15,364 nucleotides of DNA from positions 1 to 15,364 of the forward strand of contig JBJHCR010000144.1 of the NCBI GenBank assembly GCA_050486105.1. The letters are read 5' to 3'. Both the position numbers and the translations under genes were made by a program. Below the pieces are notes generated by a model. The model did no database searches and was not told the DNA's origin. It worked only from the letters and a program-made list of their open reading frames with translations. Below are positions 15,184-15,364 of this stretch, piece by piece (positions within the stretch are counted from its first letter, which is position 1; the number at the start of each line of letters is the position of its first letter). Origin of the DNA: JAEXNA01 sp050486105 (lineage in GTDB: Bacteria; Vulcanimicrobiota; Xenobia; Xenobiales; JADMJV01).

Positions 15184-15364
15184 GGGTTCCGGTTCCAAGG
15201 CAGAACGGTCCCAGCAGCGGGGCCGCGCTCACCTAGTGCAACGACTGTGAAGTTCGTCCCTACTGAATGGTGGTCAGGCGCCGGGAACCCGCGCTTGCGT
15301 GGGTGGCCGCGTCCGCGTGGGTGATGCAAGGAGAAGCGAACGCTTAATACCAGGCGTATTTGAG
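15184..15364 (+). mobile_element. Probable 5' part (domain I) of a bacterial group II intron, cut by the window edge
   Basis: Non-coding, GC-rich and full of short helices: GGTCCC/GGGGCC (15207-15224, 6-nt loop), ACCCGCG/CGTGGGT (15287-15304, CTTG loop) and AAGCG/CGCTT (15334-15345, AA loop). The order of the segments AAGGCAGAACGG, GTGCAACGACTGTGAAG, GGTCAGG, GGGAACC, GGAGAAGCGAACGCTTAATACCAGGCGTATT matches what I recall of domain I in bacterial mitochondrial-like or chloroplast-like group II introns. Such introns are self-splicing retroelements, usually with a reverse transcriptase/maturase gene in domain IV, expected beyond the window on this strand. The usual 5' boundary GUGYG is not visible near 15184, so the boundary is approximate and the copy may be truncated or divergent. 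It sits just after the stop codon of the preceding gene and disrupts nothing. Confidence 0.55.

Overview
The window looks like chromosomal DNA of a Gram-negative bacterium of moderate GC content, probably from a draft or metagenomic assembly. An outer-membrane TolC-type channel, a lipoprotein efflux adaptor and several Sec signal peptides point to two membranes. The gene for NAD+-dependent DNA ligase marks it as bacterial. Ten Ns inside that gene mark an assembly join. I cannot name the phylum from the sequence. There is no CRISPR array, tRNA or rRNA gene.

Layout. (a) About 1-4089, minus strand: a tripartite RND efflux operon, tolC-like, then adaptor, then RND pump. The pump is cut by the window edge in the middle of TM4. 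(b) 4190-4651, plus: a small ion channel with a potassium-type selectivity filter, divergent from the efflux operon. (c) 4768-5283, plus: an unrecognised protein made of five to six tandem 22-residue Gly/Ser repeats. (d) 5280-10259, minus: a compact four-gene operon. In transcription order it encodes a five-TM membrane protein with a large C-terminal domain, an ECF sigma factor, a zinc-site M16 peptidase, and a second M16 protein that has lost the zinc site but kept the Arg/Tyr pair. Two of its three junctions are ATGA overlaps. (e) 10396-11169, plus: an alpha/beta hydrolase. (f) 11177-11683, minus: a MarR-type repressor, convergent with the hydrolase and divergent from ligA. (g) 11816-15183, plus: ligA (interrupted by the N run), a RuvC-like RNase H-fold protein, a 76-residue protein with a beta-grasp-like start and a Cys-rich tail, and a 140-residue orphan. 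(h) 15184-15364, plus: a non-coding, hairpin-rich stretch that resembles domain I of a bacterial group II intron running off the window.

How the genes may work together. The efflux genes form a standard inner-membrane-to-outer-membrane pump. The M16 pair is probably one heterodimeric periplasmic peptidase. Its co-expression with an ECF sigma factor and a multi-spanning membrane protein suggests an envelope-sensing system in which the membrane protein controls the sigma factor. This is the best candidate here for an under-described system, but it is inference. LigA and the RuvC-like protein fit a DNA repair or recombination neighbourhood. Intergenic gaps are all below 300 bases, and two convergent gene pairs touch or overlap.
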